Assembly (NCBI RefSeq): GCF_016586165.1
Contig: NZ_BCPR01000021.1
Span: 1-64,000 of the forward strand
DNA length: 64,000 nt
Direction of reading: 5' to 3'
From: Dyella sp. EPa41
GTDB lineage: Bacteria; Pseudomonadota; Gammaproteobacteria; Xanthomonadales; Rhodanobacteraceae
Part shown: one piece after another, positions 17,704 to 30,363 of the stretch
Layout of the letters: the number at the start of each line of letters is the position of its first letter
How positions within the stretch are numbered: the first letter of the stretch is position 1
Made by a program: the position numbers and the translations under genes
The notes under the pieces: model-generated
The model's input: only the letters and a program-made list of their open reading frames with translations
Database searches by the model: none
What the model was told of the DNA's origin: nothing

Positions 17704-19257
17704 ATGCGTGTAAAGCAATCGGTGATGTGGTTTCGCACGGCCCTCCATGCGCTCGGCAGCACCGCCGGCGGCGTGATGGCCATGAGCCTGATGACGATGG
17801 CGCCCGTGCAGACGGCGCAGGCCCAGAGCACGCCCGCCTGCGCGGCCGCGTGGAGCGCCAGCACCGCCTACAACGGTGGCGCCGTGGTCAGCGAGAACGG
17901 CAGCAATTACGTCGCCAACTGGTGGACCCAGGGCAATGACCCGGCCACCAACAACGGCGGCAGCGGCTCGGGCCAGCCGTGGACCTCGCAAGGAGCTTGT
18001 GGTGGCTCAGGCGGCGGTACGGGTGGCGGTGGCGGCACGGGCTCGGGCGGAACGTGTGCGGCCGCGTGGGTTTCAAGCCAGGTCTATACCGGGGGCCAGG
18101 TCGCCAGCGAAAACGGCATCAACTACGTCGCCAACTGGTGGACCCAGGGCAATGATCCCGCGACGAACAATGGCCCCACCGGCTCCGCACAGCCGTGGAC
18201 ATCCCAAGGCTCGTGCACCGGCGGCGGCAGCGGAGGCGGCACGGGTGGCGGTGGTACGGGAGGCGGCGGCACAGGCGGTGGCGGCACGACCAACCCGCCG
18301 GGCACGGGCGCCAACCTGCTGTTCAGTCCCTACAAGGACATCACGATCAATCTCAACTGGAACACCAACGTGATGCAGACGGCGACGGCCACGGGCTCGG
18401 CGATTCCGGTCGTCGGCAGCGGCAGCCTGAAGTCGAACTACGTCACCAACCTCAGCGCCATCACCCTCGCCTTCGCCACTGGCGAATGCGGCAGCGAGAA
18501 CTGGGGCGGCGTACCGGGCGCCAGTTTCGCCAGCGCCAACATCAGCGCGCTCTCCAATGCCGGCCTGCCCTACGTGGTATCCACCGGTGGCCAGGCGGGC
18601 ACGTTCACCTGCGGCAGCACGGCGAACTTCGCCACCTTCCTCTCGCGCTACATGTCGCCGCAGATGGTGGGCGTGGATTTCGACATCGAGGGTGGCCAGT
18701 CGCAACAGGGCATCAACAACCTCGTGGCCGCCGCCGTGTATGGCCAGTCGCTGTACCCCAACCTGCGTTTCTCCTTCACGCTCGCCACGCTGGGTGCGTC
18801 GGACGGTAGCTATGGCGGCGTGAACAGCCTGGGCGACATGGTGGTGAAGGCGATCAAGGCCTCATCGCTGACCAACTACACCATCAACCTGATGGTGATG
18901 GATTTCGGCGGACCGAGCGCCGGCGTATGCGTGGTGTCGGGCGGCGTGTGCGACATGGGCCAGTCGGCCATCCAGGCGGTGACCAACCTGCAGCACACCT
19001 ATGGCATCCCGGCCAGCAAGATCGAGTTGACGCCGATGATCGGCGTCAACGACGTATCCAACGAGAACTTCTCGGTGGCCAACGCCGACGCCATCACCAG
19101 CTACGCCGTGAGCAACGGCCTCGCCGGCCTGCACTTCTGGTCGCTCGATCGCGACAACCCGTGCAACCAGAGCACGGCCTCGCCCACCTGCAACTCGGTA
19201 CCCTCCAGCACGAACCTGCAGTTCACCAAGCGCTTCCTCAGCGACCTGGGAAGATAA
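17704..19257 (+). CDS. Secreted GH18 chitinase with two chitin-binding modules
   Basis: 517 residues. A signal peptide (about 1-40) is followed by two CBM5/12-type modules at about 46-98 and 118-171, each with an A-W-x-S start, NYVANWWTQGNDPATNNG and QPWTSQG. Gly/Thr/Ser-rich linkers join them to a C-terminal GH18 catalytic domain (about 200-517). The catalytic DxDxE is seen as VDFDIEG, with Glu329 the predicted acid/base. The ATG at 17704 follows AAGGAGA. The enzyme would hydrolyse chitin outside the cell. It stands alone, with palindromic operators upstream and a shared terminator downstream. Confidence 0.92.
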   Translation: MRVKQSVMWFRTALHALGSTAGGVMAMSLMTMAPVQTAQAQSTPACAAAWSASTAYNGGAVVSENGSNYVANWWTQGNDPATNNGGSGSGQPWTSQGACGGSGGGTGGGGGTGSGGTCAAAWVSSQVYTGGQVASENGINYVANWWTQGNDPATNNGPTGSAQPWTSQGSCTGGGSGGGTGGGGTGGGGTGGGGTTNPPGTGANLLFSPYKDITINLNWNTNVMQTATATGSAIPVVGSGSLKSNYVTNLSAITLAFATGECGSENWGGVPGASFASANISALSNAGLPYVVSTGGQAGTFTCGSTANFATFLSRYMSPQMVGVDFDIEGGQSQQGINNLVAAAVYGQSLYPNLRFSFTLATLGASDGSYGGVNSLGDMVVKAIKASSLTNYTINLMVMDFGGPSAGVCVVSGGVCDMGQSAIQAVTNLQHTYGIPASKIELTPMIGVNDVSNENFSVANADAITSYAVSNGLAGLHFWSLDRDNPCNQSTASPTCNSVPSSTNLQFTKRFLSDLGR

Positions 19258-19287
19258 ACGCCATCGATCCAGGGGGACATCCAAAAA

Positions 19288-19316
19288 GAGAGGGCCCCGT
19301 CAAACCGGGCCCTCTG
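19288..19316. terminator. Bidirectional terminator between chitinase and aminopeptidase
   Basis: The inverted repeat GAGGGCCC-GTCAAACC-GGGCCCTC lies between two convergent genes. The T-run is better on the minus strand (CTCTCTTTTTGG), so it should serve the aminopeptidase most strongly. Confidence 0.8.
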
Positions 19317-19344
19317 TTTACCACATGCTGAAGACCGCTTTCGG

Positions 19345-21993
<2,649 letters not shown>

Positions 21994-22218
21994 GTTGTAT
22001 CCCCTCGTTGGTGGGCCAAGCGGGCGGCCCTGAAATGGTGCAAAACAGGTCGATCGTCGCGCATGCGGGCGCCAGCCGACATGGCCGGAAGTCATGGTGG
22101 GCCGGCACCGCGTCCTTTCTGTAGGAGCGCACCCAGTGCGCGAAAAGCCTACGGAGCGATGACGCCGTGACTCCGCGGTCGCGCACTGGGTGCGCTCCTA
22201 CAAAGGGGGCCTGCACGT

Positions 22219-22292
22219 CACGATGGTGTCCTCGCGGCCGGCGCCGGTGACGACGAGCGAGATCTTGCGGCCGGAGAGCTCCTCCACCGCGC
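22219..22292 (-). pseudogene. Duplicated fragment of the purA 3' end (copy A)
   Basis: 74 bases matching the purA coding end at 22747-22820 with about 5 differences. It lacks any start and is flanked by REP pairs, so it is a dead fragment. Confidence 0.85.
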
Positions 22293-22441
22293 ATCACGGT
22301 GGGCACCGCGCCACGCCCTTTCTGCAGGACCGCGCCCTGTGCTGTAGGATCGCACCCAGTGCGCGAAAAGCCTACGGAGCGATAACGCCGTGACTCCGCG
22401 GTCGCGCACTGGGTGCGCTCCTACAAAGGGGGCCTGCACGT

Positions 22442-22515
22442 CACGATGGTGTCCTCGCGGCCGGCGCCGGTGGCGACGAGCGAGAGCTTGTGGCCGGAGA
22501 GCTCCTCCAACGCGC
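22442..22515 (-). pseudogene. Duplicated fragment of the purA 3' end (copy B)
   Basis: A second 74-base match to 22747-22820, again with about 5 differences. Copies A and B share changes absent from purA (for example CGCGGCCGG and AGCTCCTCC), so they probably arose from one duplicated fragment that was then copied. Confidence 0.85.
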
Positions 22516-22673
22516 GTCATGGTGGGCACCGCACCACGCCCTTTCTGCAGGACCGCGCCCTGTGCTGTAGGAGCGCACCCAGTGCGCGAAAAGCCTACGG
22601 AGCGATGACGCCGTGATTCCGCGGTCGCGCACAGGGTGCGCTCCTACAAGGAAGGGCGTGTGCGTGGCGCAAC

Positions 22674-22700
22674 AAAAAGCCCCGCCATGCGGGGCTTTTT
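22674..22700 (-). terminator. Rho-independent terminator of purA
   Basis: A hairpin GCCCCGC-AT-GCGGGGC has A5 on one side and T5 on the other, placed 26 bases after the purA stop on the minus strand. Confidence 0.93.
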
Positions 22701-22725
22701 GGGTTCTGCACGTGAGGTCGCTCGA

Positions 22726-24165
<1,440 letters not shown>

Positions 24166-24351
24166 TCAATGCACCAACTGCAACGCGACCAGTCCAATGC
24201 CGACCGCCACCGCGCCGAACACGCGCAGCGTGCGCGGATTCAGCTTCACCGCCTCGCGCATCGTGGCCTGCCAGCCGCGCGGCGCGGCAAACAGCACCAG
24301 CCCTTCGATCACCAGCACGAGACACAGCGCGGCCAGCAGTTCACGCGACAT
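24166..24351 (-). CDS. yjeT: DUF2065 small membrane protein (YjeT-like)
   Basis: 61 residues with two hydrophobic helices (LLAALCLVLVIEGLVLFAAP and FGAVAVGIGLVALQLVH). DUF2065 proteins are typically found between hflC and purA, as here. The function is unknown. It starts 13 bases after the hflC stop and is probably cotranscribed with hflKC. Confidence 0.85.
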   Translation of the reverse strand: MSRELLAALCLVLVIEGLVLFAAPRGWQATMREAVKLNPRTLRVFGAVAVGIGLVALQLVH

Positions 24352-24364
24352 CGCCTTCCACCAC

Positions 24365-25234
24365 TCAGTGCCTGGACGATGCGCCGTCGTTGAAGTACCT
24401 CAGGAACTCCGAGTCAGGCTTGAGCACCAGCACGCCCTTGCCGTCCTGGAACGACTTACGGTACGCCGCCAGGCTTCGATAAAACGCGAAGAACTCCGGA
24501 TCCTGCCCGTAGGCCTGTGCATAGATGGCGGCGGCCTGGGCGTCGCCTTCGCCACGCACCTTCGCGGCATCGCGCTCGGCTTCGGCCTTGATGATCTGGG
24601 CCTGGCGATCGGCGTCGGCCTTGATCGTCTCGGCCGCCTGCTGGCCGGTGTAGCGCAGCTCGTTGGCGAGCTGGGCGCGTTCGGCGCGCATGCGCTTGTA
24701 TACCGACTCGCTCACTTCGTCCGGCAGGTCGATGCGCTTGATGCGCACGTCGACCACGGCGATGCCGAGGTTCTTGCGGGCGGCGATATCGGTCTGCTTG
24801 CGCACGCGCTCGGTGACGTCCTTGCGGCCGGCCGAGACCAGCTCCTGCAGGGTGCGGCCGTTGAACTCGAAGCGCAGCGCGTCCTTCACGATCGGCGTGA
24901 GGCGGTTGGCGGCCTGCAGCTCGTCGCCGGCGGTGGCGCGGTAATAGGCGGCGTTGTCGGCGATGCGCCACTTCACGTAGAAGTCGACGTTGACGCTCTT
25001 CTTCTCGGAGGTGAAGTAGCGCTCCGGCTGCGCTTCCAGGGTGAGGATGCGGTTGTCGAAGGTCATCACCTGCTGCACGAACGGCATCTTCACGTGCAGG
25101 CCCGGCGTGTCGCCGGTGCGCACGATGCGGCCGAACTGCAGTACCAGGGCAGTCTGGCCCTCGTGCACCACGAACAGGCTGTTGAAGCCGAGCAGCACGA
25201 GCAGCACGGCGACGATGGCGGAGGCGAACTTCAT
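24365..25234 (-). CDS. hflC: Membrane protease regulator HflC
   Basis: 289 residues with an N-terminal membrane anchor (ASAIVAVLLVLLGFNSLFVV) followed by an SPFH/band 7 domain in the periplasm. HflC pairs with HflK in the complex that surrounds FtsH and modulates its proteolysis. Typical segments include VVHEGQTALVLQFGRIV and the alanine/glutamate-rich coiled-coil near AEAERDAAKVRGEGDA. Its ATG overlaps the hflK stop by 4 bases, so the two are translationally coupled. Confidence 0.95.
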   Translation of the reverse strand: MKFASAIVAVLLVLLGFNSLFVVHEGQTALVLQFGRIVRTGDTPGLHVKMPFVQQVMTFDNRILTLEAQPERYFTSEKKSVNVDFYVKWRIADNAAYYRATAGDELQAANRLTPIVKDALRFEFNGRTLQELVSAGRKDVTERVRKQTDIAARKNLGIAVVDVRIKRIDLPDEVSESVYKRMRAERAQLANELRYTGQQAAETIKADADRQAQIIKAEAERDAAKVRGEGDAQAAAIYAQAYGQDPEFFAFYRSLAAYRKSFQDGKGVLVLKPDSEFLRYFNDGASSRH

Positions 25235-26391
25235 GGCTGCTTCTCCTTGCCGGCCATCGCATCGCTGGCTGCGGACTGCATCACCGCGCCCACGCCCGGC
25301 ACGTCCTTGCCGGTGGCGCGGTCGAGCGGCAGGTAGATCATGTTGCGGCCGCCGGAACCGTCCAGCACCTTGGGATTGTTGGACATCACGTCCTCGACCG
25401 TTTCCAGCCACAGACGGCGCCGGGTCACCTCGGGCGCGCCCTTGTATTCCTTGAGGATCAGGTTGAAGCGGGCCGCGTCACCCGTGGCGACTGCCACGCG
25501 CTGCGCGTTGTATCCCTGCGCCTCGGCCAGGATGCGCGCAGCGTCGCCGCGCGCCACCGGTACCACCTGGCTCGCATAGGCGCGGGCGTTGTTCTCGGTA
25601 CCCTGCTTGTCTTCGCGGGCGGCGTTGACGTCGTCGAAGGCGTCCTTCACTTCCTGCGGCGGCGCCACGTTCTGGAAGCTCACGTCAGTAACCAGCAGGC
25701 CTGCGTCGTATTCGTTCAACGTAGCCTGCAGGATTTCGCGGGTCTGCTGCTGCAGCGTGTCGCGCACCGCGGCCGCCGGCGTCGCAGGCACCACGGGCGC
25801 GGCGACCGTCGCCGCCGTGCTGGCGGTGGCCGGCATGGCGGCCGTGCCCTGCTCGTTGCCCTGGCTGGTGAGGACGTTGTCCATGATGTTGGCGCCGACC
25901 ACCGTGCGCACGGCAGCCTCGGCCGCCTGGCGCAGCGTGTCCTCCGGCGGGCCGCTCAGCGAGAACAGGTATTTGCGGGCGTCGGACACTTGGTACTGCA
26001 CGTTGAAGTCGACCGAGATGATGTTCTCGTCGCTGGTGAGCATGCGCACCTTGTCCGACACCGAGCGGATCTCGGTGGTGCCGACCTTGGTCACGGTTTC
26101 CAGCGGCCGCGGGAACTTCAGGTGGAAGCCCGGCTGCAGCGTGCGCGAGTACTTGCCAAAGCGCAGCACCACGCCAGCCTGGCGGGCATCGACGATGGTG
26201 TAGCTGCTCATCACCACCCACACGATGACGAAGGCCAGCAGGATGACGAAGATGCCGCCGGCGCCGCCGCCGAGCTTGCCGAAGCGGTCGCGAAGCTGCT
26301 TGAGGATGTCGTCCAGCCCCGGCTTGTTGCCGGTCGGTCGATTCTTGCCCCAGGGATCACGTTGCCCGTTGCCGGGTTCGTTCCAGGCCAT
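25231..26391 (-). CDS. hflK: Membrane protease regulator HflK
   Basis: 386 residues. A glycine/proline-rich cytoplasmic N-terminus (MAWNEPGNGQRDPWG) precedes one transmembrane helix (about 46-62) and an SPFH domain. It partners HflC around FtsH. An Ala/Thr/Pro/Val-rich insert of about 27 residues (182-208) interrupts the SPFH domain before VRDTLQQQTREILQ; I recall no such segment in the E. coli protein. AAGGAGA precedes the ATG at 26391. Confidence 0.95.
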   Translation of the reverse strand: MAWNEPGNGQRDPWGKNRPTGNKPGLDDILKQLRDRFGKLGGGAGGIFVILLAFVIVWVVMSSYTIVDARQAGVVLRFGKYSRTLQPGFHLKFPRPLETVTKVGTTEIRSVSDKVRMLTSDENIISVDFNVQYQVSDARKYLFSLSGPPEDTLRQAAEAAVRTVVGANIMDNVLTSQGNEQGTAAMPATASTAATVAAPVVPATPAAAVRDTLQQQTREILQATLNEYDAGLLVTDVSFQNVAPPQEVKDAFDDVNAAREDKQGTENNARAYASQVVPVARGDAARILAEAQGYNAQRVAVATGDAARFNLILKEYKGAPEVTRRRLWLETVEDVMSNNPKVLDGSGGRNMIYLPLDRATGKDVPGVGAVMQSAASDAMAGKEKQP

Positions 26392-26577
26392 GGTCAGTCT
26401 CCTTGAGGCCGCTGGGAGGCCGGCTGCATTGGCCGGGAAACGCGTTGAACGGGTTTTGGCATGGTCTCGGGTGCTTGTCGTGACAAGTGTGCCGCCCGGG
26501 CCCGGATGGCCGCACAAACACCGACCATTCTACCAGAGCCGGGCGGGGATTCCTCCCCGTTGCCGGTGGCGACCGGA

Positions 26578-27894
26578 TTACAGGGATTCCTGCTCTTCCA
26601 CGCTGCCCAGGATGTCGCGCAACAGGGCGGCCTCGGCGGCGCTGCCACCGCTGAGCGGGGCGATCACGCTGCGCGGGGCGTCGATGCTCAGGCGCCAGCC
26701 CTGCTCGTCCACTTCTTCGCCGGCGATGGCACCCGCCGCCTTGAGGCGGGCATGCAGGCGACCGGCGGAGTGCGGCAGGCGTAGTTCCGACTGCACGCGG
26801 TCGCCGCCCAGCAGTTCGCCCAGCGCCTGCTTCAGCAGGTCCACGCCCGCGCCGGTGGCAGCCGACAGCCATACGGTGGTGGGTCGGCCTTCCGCGTCGC
26901 GGTCGATGCGCGGCTCGAGGCCGGCGAGGTCGATCTTGTTCATCACGCGAAGCTGCGGCAGGTCGCCCGCGTCGATTTCCTCCAGCACGCTGTCGACCAC
27001 CTTGGCCAGGCGCTCGCGCTCCTCGTCGGCGGCGTCGCTCACGTGCAGCAACAGGTCGGCATCGCGCGCCTCGGCGAGGGTGCCGCGGAAGGCGGCGACC
27101 AGGTCGTGCGGCAGCTCGCGCACGAAACCCACCGTATCGGCCAGCACCGCCGGCCCGCAGGACAACCCGTCGAGCTTGCGCACGGTGGGGTCCAGCGTGG
27201 CGAACAGCAGGTTGGCGGCGAACACCTCGCCCTCGGTCAGCACATTGAACAGGGTGGACTTGCCGGCATTGGTGTAGCCCACCAGCGCCACGCGCGGCAC
27301 CGTGTTGCGCAGGCGCGCACGACGCTGCTGCACGCGCTGGGTCTGCACCTTCTCCAGGCGCTTGGTGAGCATCTTCACCCGCTCGGCAAGCAATCGGCGG
27401 TCGGTTTCCAGCTGGGTTTCGCCGGGACCGCGGTTGCCGATGGCACCGCCGCGCTGGGCGTCCAGGTGGGTCCAGCCACGCACCAGGCGCGTGGCCAGGT
27501 GCTTGAGCTGGGCCAGCTCCACTTCCAGCTTGCCTTCGTGCGACCGGGCGCGCTGGGCGAAGATGTCCAGGATCAGGCCCGCGCGATCGACCACGCGGAT
27601 GTTGAGCAGCTTCTCGAGGTTGCGCTCCTGCACCGGCGTGAGGAGATGGTCGACCAGCACCAGGTCGGCCTCGAGCGCACGCGCCGCCTCCGCGATCTCG
27701 TCGGCCTTGCCGGTGCCGATGTAATAACGCGGATTGGGCACGTCGACGCGCGCGCTGATGGTGCCGAGGATGTCGGCACCCGCGGATTTGGTGAGCTCGG
27801 CGAATTCTTCGGCACGCCGCACTGCATCCCCTTCCCCGCGCGAATGCGGGAGGACCAGGAGGGCGCGCTCGCCTTTCTTTTGACGATCAAACAC
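26578..27894 (-). CDS. hflX: Ribosome-associated GTPase HflX
   Basis: About 438 residues. HflX is a GTPase that splits stalled or heat-damaged ribosomes. It shows the N-terminal HflX domain with DVPNPRYYIGTGKADEI, the glycine-rich linker RGGAIGNRGPGETQLETDRR, and the G domain with GYTNAGKSTLFN, DTVGF and NKIDL. The start is uncertain: a GTG at 27894 gives VFDRQKKGERALLV, the usual N-terminus, while a TTG at 27924 would add ten residues. The gene sits between hfq and hflK, as in E. coli. Confidence 0.93.
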   Translation of the reverse strand: MFDRQKKGERALLVLPHSRGEGDAVRRAEEFAELTKSAGADILGTISARVDVPNPRYYIGTGKADEIAEAARALEADLVLVDHLLTPVQERNLEKLLNIRVVDRAGLILDIFAQRARSHEGKLEVELAQLKHLATRLVRGWTHLDAQRGGAIGNRGPGETQLETDRRLLAERVKMLTKRLEKVQTQRVQQRRARLRNTVPRVALVGYTNAGKSTLFNVLTEGEVFAANLLFATLDPTVRKLDGLSCGPAVLADTVGFVRELPHDLVAAFRGTLAEARDADLLLHVSDAADEERERLAKVVDSVLEEIDAGDLPQLRVMNKIDLAGLEPRIDRDAEGRPTTVWLSAATGAGVDLLKQALGELLGGDRVQSELRLPHSAGRLHARLKAAGAIAGEEVDEQGWRLSIDAPRSVIAPLSGGSAAEAALLRDILGSVEEQESL

Positions 27895-28045
27895 GGATAG
27901 GGACGGACCTGTGGGAAGGCGCAACGCCGCGGGCTAGGCCCACGGCGCCAGGCAGGAATGGAAGTGTATGTCGGCGCACCGCCAGATCCCACTGCGGGTC
28001 CGGCCGGGTGCCCTCTCACTCACATGGGTCGACAGGTCCGCCGAA

Positions 28046-28312
28046 TCAACCTTCGGTATCGGCCGTGGCCGTGGCGGCTTCGTGACCCTCGTGGCCATTG
28101 CCGACGCGCACGTTGCGGCTCGGCACCACGGTGGAGATCGCGTGCTTGTAGACCATCTGGCTGACCTGGTTGCGCAGCAGCACGACGAACTGGTCGAAGG
28201 ATTCGATGGTCCCCTGCAGCTTGATGCCGTTGACCAGGTAGATCGCCACCGGGACGCGCTCCCGGCGCAGTGCGTTCAGAAACGGATCTTGCAGTGATTG
28301 CCCTTTGGACAT
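28046..28312 (-). CDS. hfq: RNA chaperone Hfq
   Basis: 88 residues. Hfq is a hexameric Sm-like protein that promotes sRNA-mRNA pairing. [20 protein letters not shown] starts the Sm1 motif, and the Sm2 motif reads [13 protein letters not shown]. The C-terminal tail ([18 protein letters not shown]) is short and disordered. The ATG at 28312 was chosen by family N-terminus, and GAGGGGAG lies upstream. It lies between miaA and hflX. Confidence 0.97.
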   Translation of the reverse strand: MSKGQSLQDPFLNALRRERVPVAIYLVNGIKLQGTIESFDQFVVLLRNQVSQMVYKHAISTVVPSRNVRVGNGHEGHEAATATADTEG

Positions 28313-28386
28313 TTCTTGTTCTCCCCTCGCAAAACGGACGGGCCGGAGAAAAAGACGCACGCCGCGTCCCGGCCCAAGACTGAGGA

Positions 28387-28415
28387 ATATTAACCACTTT
28401 TAAATCGTTGATGAA
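28387..28415 (-). promoter_or_regulatory. Putative hfq promoter
   Basis: On the minus strand TTCATC (28415-28410) and TAATAT (28392-28387) are separated by 17 bases in an AT-rich patch between miaA and hfq, about 75 bases before the hfq start. Confidence 0.4.
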
Positions 28416-28487
28416 AGACCGGAAGTGAGTCGATTGGATGTGTGAAGAAGACGTTTAGAAAACACGCCGCAAGATGTGTCCGGCGTC

Positions 28488-29426
28488 TCAGAGAAACAGC
28501 GCCAGGGCATCCACGGCGCGCGCCTGCAGGCCGGGTTTGTCCGGGTCGAGCACGCGGGCGTCGAGCTCGCCGCGCAACCAGGTGATCTGCCGCTTGGCGA
28601 GCTGGCGCGTGGCGAAGATGCCTTTGTCGCGAAACTCGCTCGCGCTCGTTTGGCCGTCCAGATGCTCCCACGCCTGGCGGTAGCCGACGGCGCGGATGGC
28701 CGGCAGGTCGGCATGCAGGTCCTTGCGTTCGCGAAGCGCCCGCACTTCGTCGAGGAAGCCGTCGGCAAGCATGGCGTCGAAGCGGTCGGCGATGCGCGCG
28801 TGCAGCGGCGCACGATCAGCCGGCAACAGCGCCAGCTTCAGCACCCGCCACGGGAACCGCTCGCCGCTGCCGCCCTGCTGCTGCTCGGACAAAGGCCTGC
28901 CGGTGAGCTCGATCACCTCCAGCGCGCGCTGGATGCGCTGGGCGTCATGGGGCCCGATGCGCGCGGCCGCCGCCGCGTCGAGGCTTTGCAATCGGGCGTG
29001 CAAGGTCGGCCATCCCGCTTCAGCGGCCTCCGCGGCAAGGCGTTCGCGGATGGACGCGTCAGCCTCCGGCAATCGCGACAGCCCCTGCTGCAGCGCGCGA
29101 AAATAGAGCCCGGTACCGCCGACCAGCAAGGGCACCCTGCCCCTGGCCGTGATGTCCCGCATGGCCGCCATGGCGTCGCCGCGAAAATCAGCCGCCGAGT
29201 ACGGCTCGGCAGGATCGCGGATATCGATCAGGCGATGCGGGTACGCCGCCAGCATCGCCGCATCCGGCTTGGCCGTGCCGATATCCATGCCGCGATACAC
29301 CAGCGCCGAATCGACGCTCACCAGCTCCACCGGAAAGCGTTCGCTCAAGGCGCAGGCAAGCGCCGTCTTGCCCGACGCGGTCGGGCCCATCAGGAACACG
29401 GCGAGCGGGCGCTGATCGATCGGCAT
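28488..29426 (-). CDS. miaA: tRNA dimethylallyltransferase MiaA
   Basis: 312 residues. MiaA adds a dimethylallyl group to A37 of tRNAs that read UNN codons. The P-loop [11 protein letters not shown], the [18 protein letters not shown] segment with the catalytic aspartate, and [14 protein letters not shown] are all present. The ATG at 29426 ([14 protein letters not shown]) was preferred to an upstream frame with no ribosome site. It opens the miaA-hfq-hflX-hflK-hflC-yjeT-purA string. Confidence 0.96.
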   Translation of the reverse strand: MPIDQRPLAVFLMGPTASGKTALACALSERFPVELVSVDSALVYRGMDIGTAKPDAAMLAAYPHRLIDIRDPAEPYSAADFRGDAMAAMRDITARGRVPLLVGGTGLYFRALQQGLSRLPEADASIRERLAAEAAEAGWPTLHARLQSLDAAAAARIGPHDAQRIQRALEVIELTGRPLSEQQQGGSGERFPWRVLKLALLPADRAPLHARIADRFDAMLADGFLDEVRALRERKDLHADLPAIRAVGYRQAWEHLDGQTSASEFRDKGIFATRQLAKRQITWLRGELDARVLDPDKPGLQARAVDALALFL

Positions 29427-29474
29427 CCAGCCATTGTACGGTGCCGCGCCAGCGCGCTCACAGGCCAACGCCGC

Positions 29475-30227
29475 TCAGGAATAGAACTCCACCTTGCCAC
29501 CCGCCAGCTGATACATCGAGCCGACGAGCTTGATCTTGCCGTCCTTCTCCAGGCCAGCGAGCACGTCGCTGCGACGGCGGATCTCCTCGATGGTGTGCTG
29601 CACGTTGGTCGCGGCCACCGCATCGACAAAGGCGTCATTCTTGCTGCTGCGCTCGCCGTCGAACCGGGTCGCTTCCACGGCCGGCTTGATCTTCTCCAGC
29701 AGGCCGGTGAGGTTGCCGAGCTTCGCGCCATCGATGGCGCCCTTGATGGCCCCGCACGACGTGTGCCCCATGACCAGCACCAGCTTGGCGCCCGCCACGG
29801 CGCAGGCGAATTCCATGCTGCCCAGCAGGTCATCGTTGGCGATGTTGCCGGCCACGCGCGCGTTGAAGGTATCGCCGATGCCGGCATCGCAGATGATCTC
29901 GGCGGGCGCGCGCGAGTCGATGCAGCTGAGGATGACCGCCGCAGGATATTGCCCGGACGCGCTGGCGCGTTTCTGCGCGAGATAATCGTGGGTGTCGAGC
30001 TTGCCGGCGCGAAAGCGCTCATTGCCCTGCTTGAGCAAGGCGACCACCTGGTCGGGTGTCATCGCATCGCGTTGTGCCTTGGTCAACGCGGCGGCCTCGG
30101 CGAGCCGGGGCAGCAGCAACGGCGTGACGCCCATTGCCCCCAACGCGGCCAACCCCAGGGCCGACTTGAGCACGGTGCGCCGACCCGGATGGACGCCTGC
30201 GCAACAAGCCTCTTCATGCATGTCCAT
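29475..30227 (-). CDS. Tat-exported beta-class carbonic anhydrase
   Basis: 250 residues. The enzyme interconverts CO2 and bicarbonate using zinc. Ligand motifs are SCIDSRAPAE (Cys plus the Asp-Arg pair) and MGHTSCGAIKGA (His and Cys). The N-terminus GRRTVLKSALGLAALGAMG has a twin-arginine motif and hydrophobic stretch, so the protein should be exported folded to the periplasm. It ends 48 bases before miaA on the same strand. Confidence 0.9.
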   Translation of the reverse strand: MDMHEEACCAGVHPGRRTVLKSALGLAALGAMGVTPLLLPRLAEAAALTKAQRDAMTPDQVVALLKQGNERFRAGKLDTHDYLAQKRASASGQYPAAVILSCIDSRAPAEIICDAGIGDTFNARVAGNIANDDLLGSMEFACAVAGAKLVLVMGHTSCGAIKGAIDGAKLGNLTGLLEKIKPAVEATRFDGERSSKNDAFVDAVAATNVQHTIEEIRRRSDVLAGLEKDGKIKLVGSMYQLAGGKVEFYS

Positions 30228-30363
30228 GACGCCCTCCTCCCGGAGCGAATGAACACTTACTCCACGCCCAGTGCAATGAAACCGGTGTGAACCGGATGGT
30301 GCACGCCCGGGAGACGACGGTGCCGTGCTGGCAGCCGCCGGGGCATGCCAGCCGAGCCAAGGA

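Larger units (their letters stand above)
21994..22725. repeat. Repeat-filled spacer: three REP pairs alternating with purA 3'-end copies
   Basis: This 732-base gap holds no credible gene. Three REP pairs lie at 22120-22203, 22342-22426 and 22565-22649 (period about 222). Between them sit two 74-base copies of the purA 3' end. A short block reading GTGGGCACCGC followed by CCTTTCTG precedes the later REP pairs, and a related block precedes the first. The structure looks like a tandem duplication of a REP-plus-gene-tail unit. Confidence 0.85.

Noticed and set aside
22190-22616. Several 60-100 residue frames downstream of purA
   Set aside because: They are readings of REP pairs and purA tail copies; their similarity to each other reflects the duplication.
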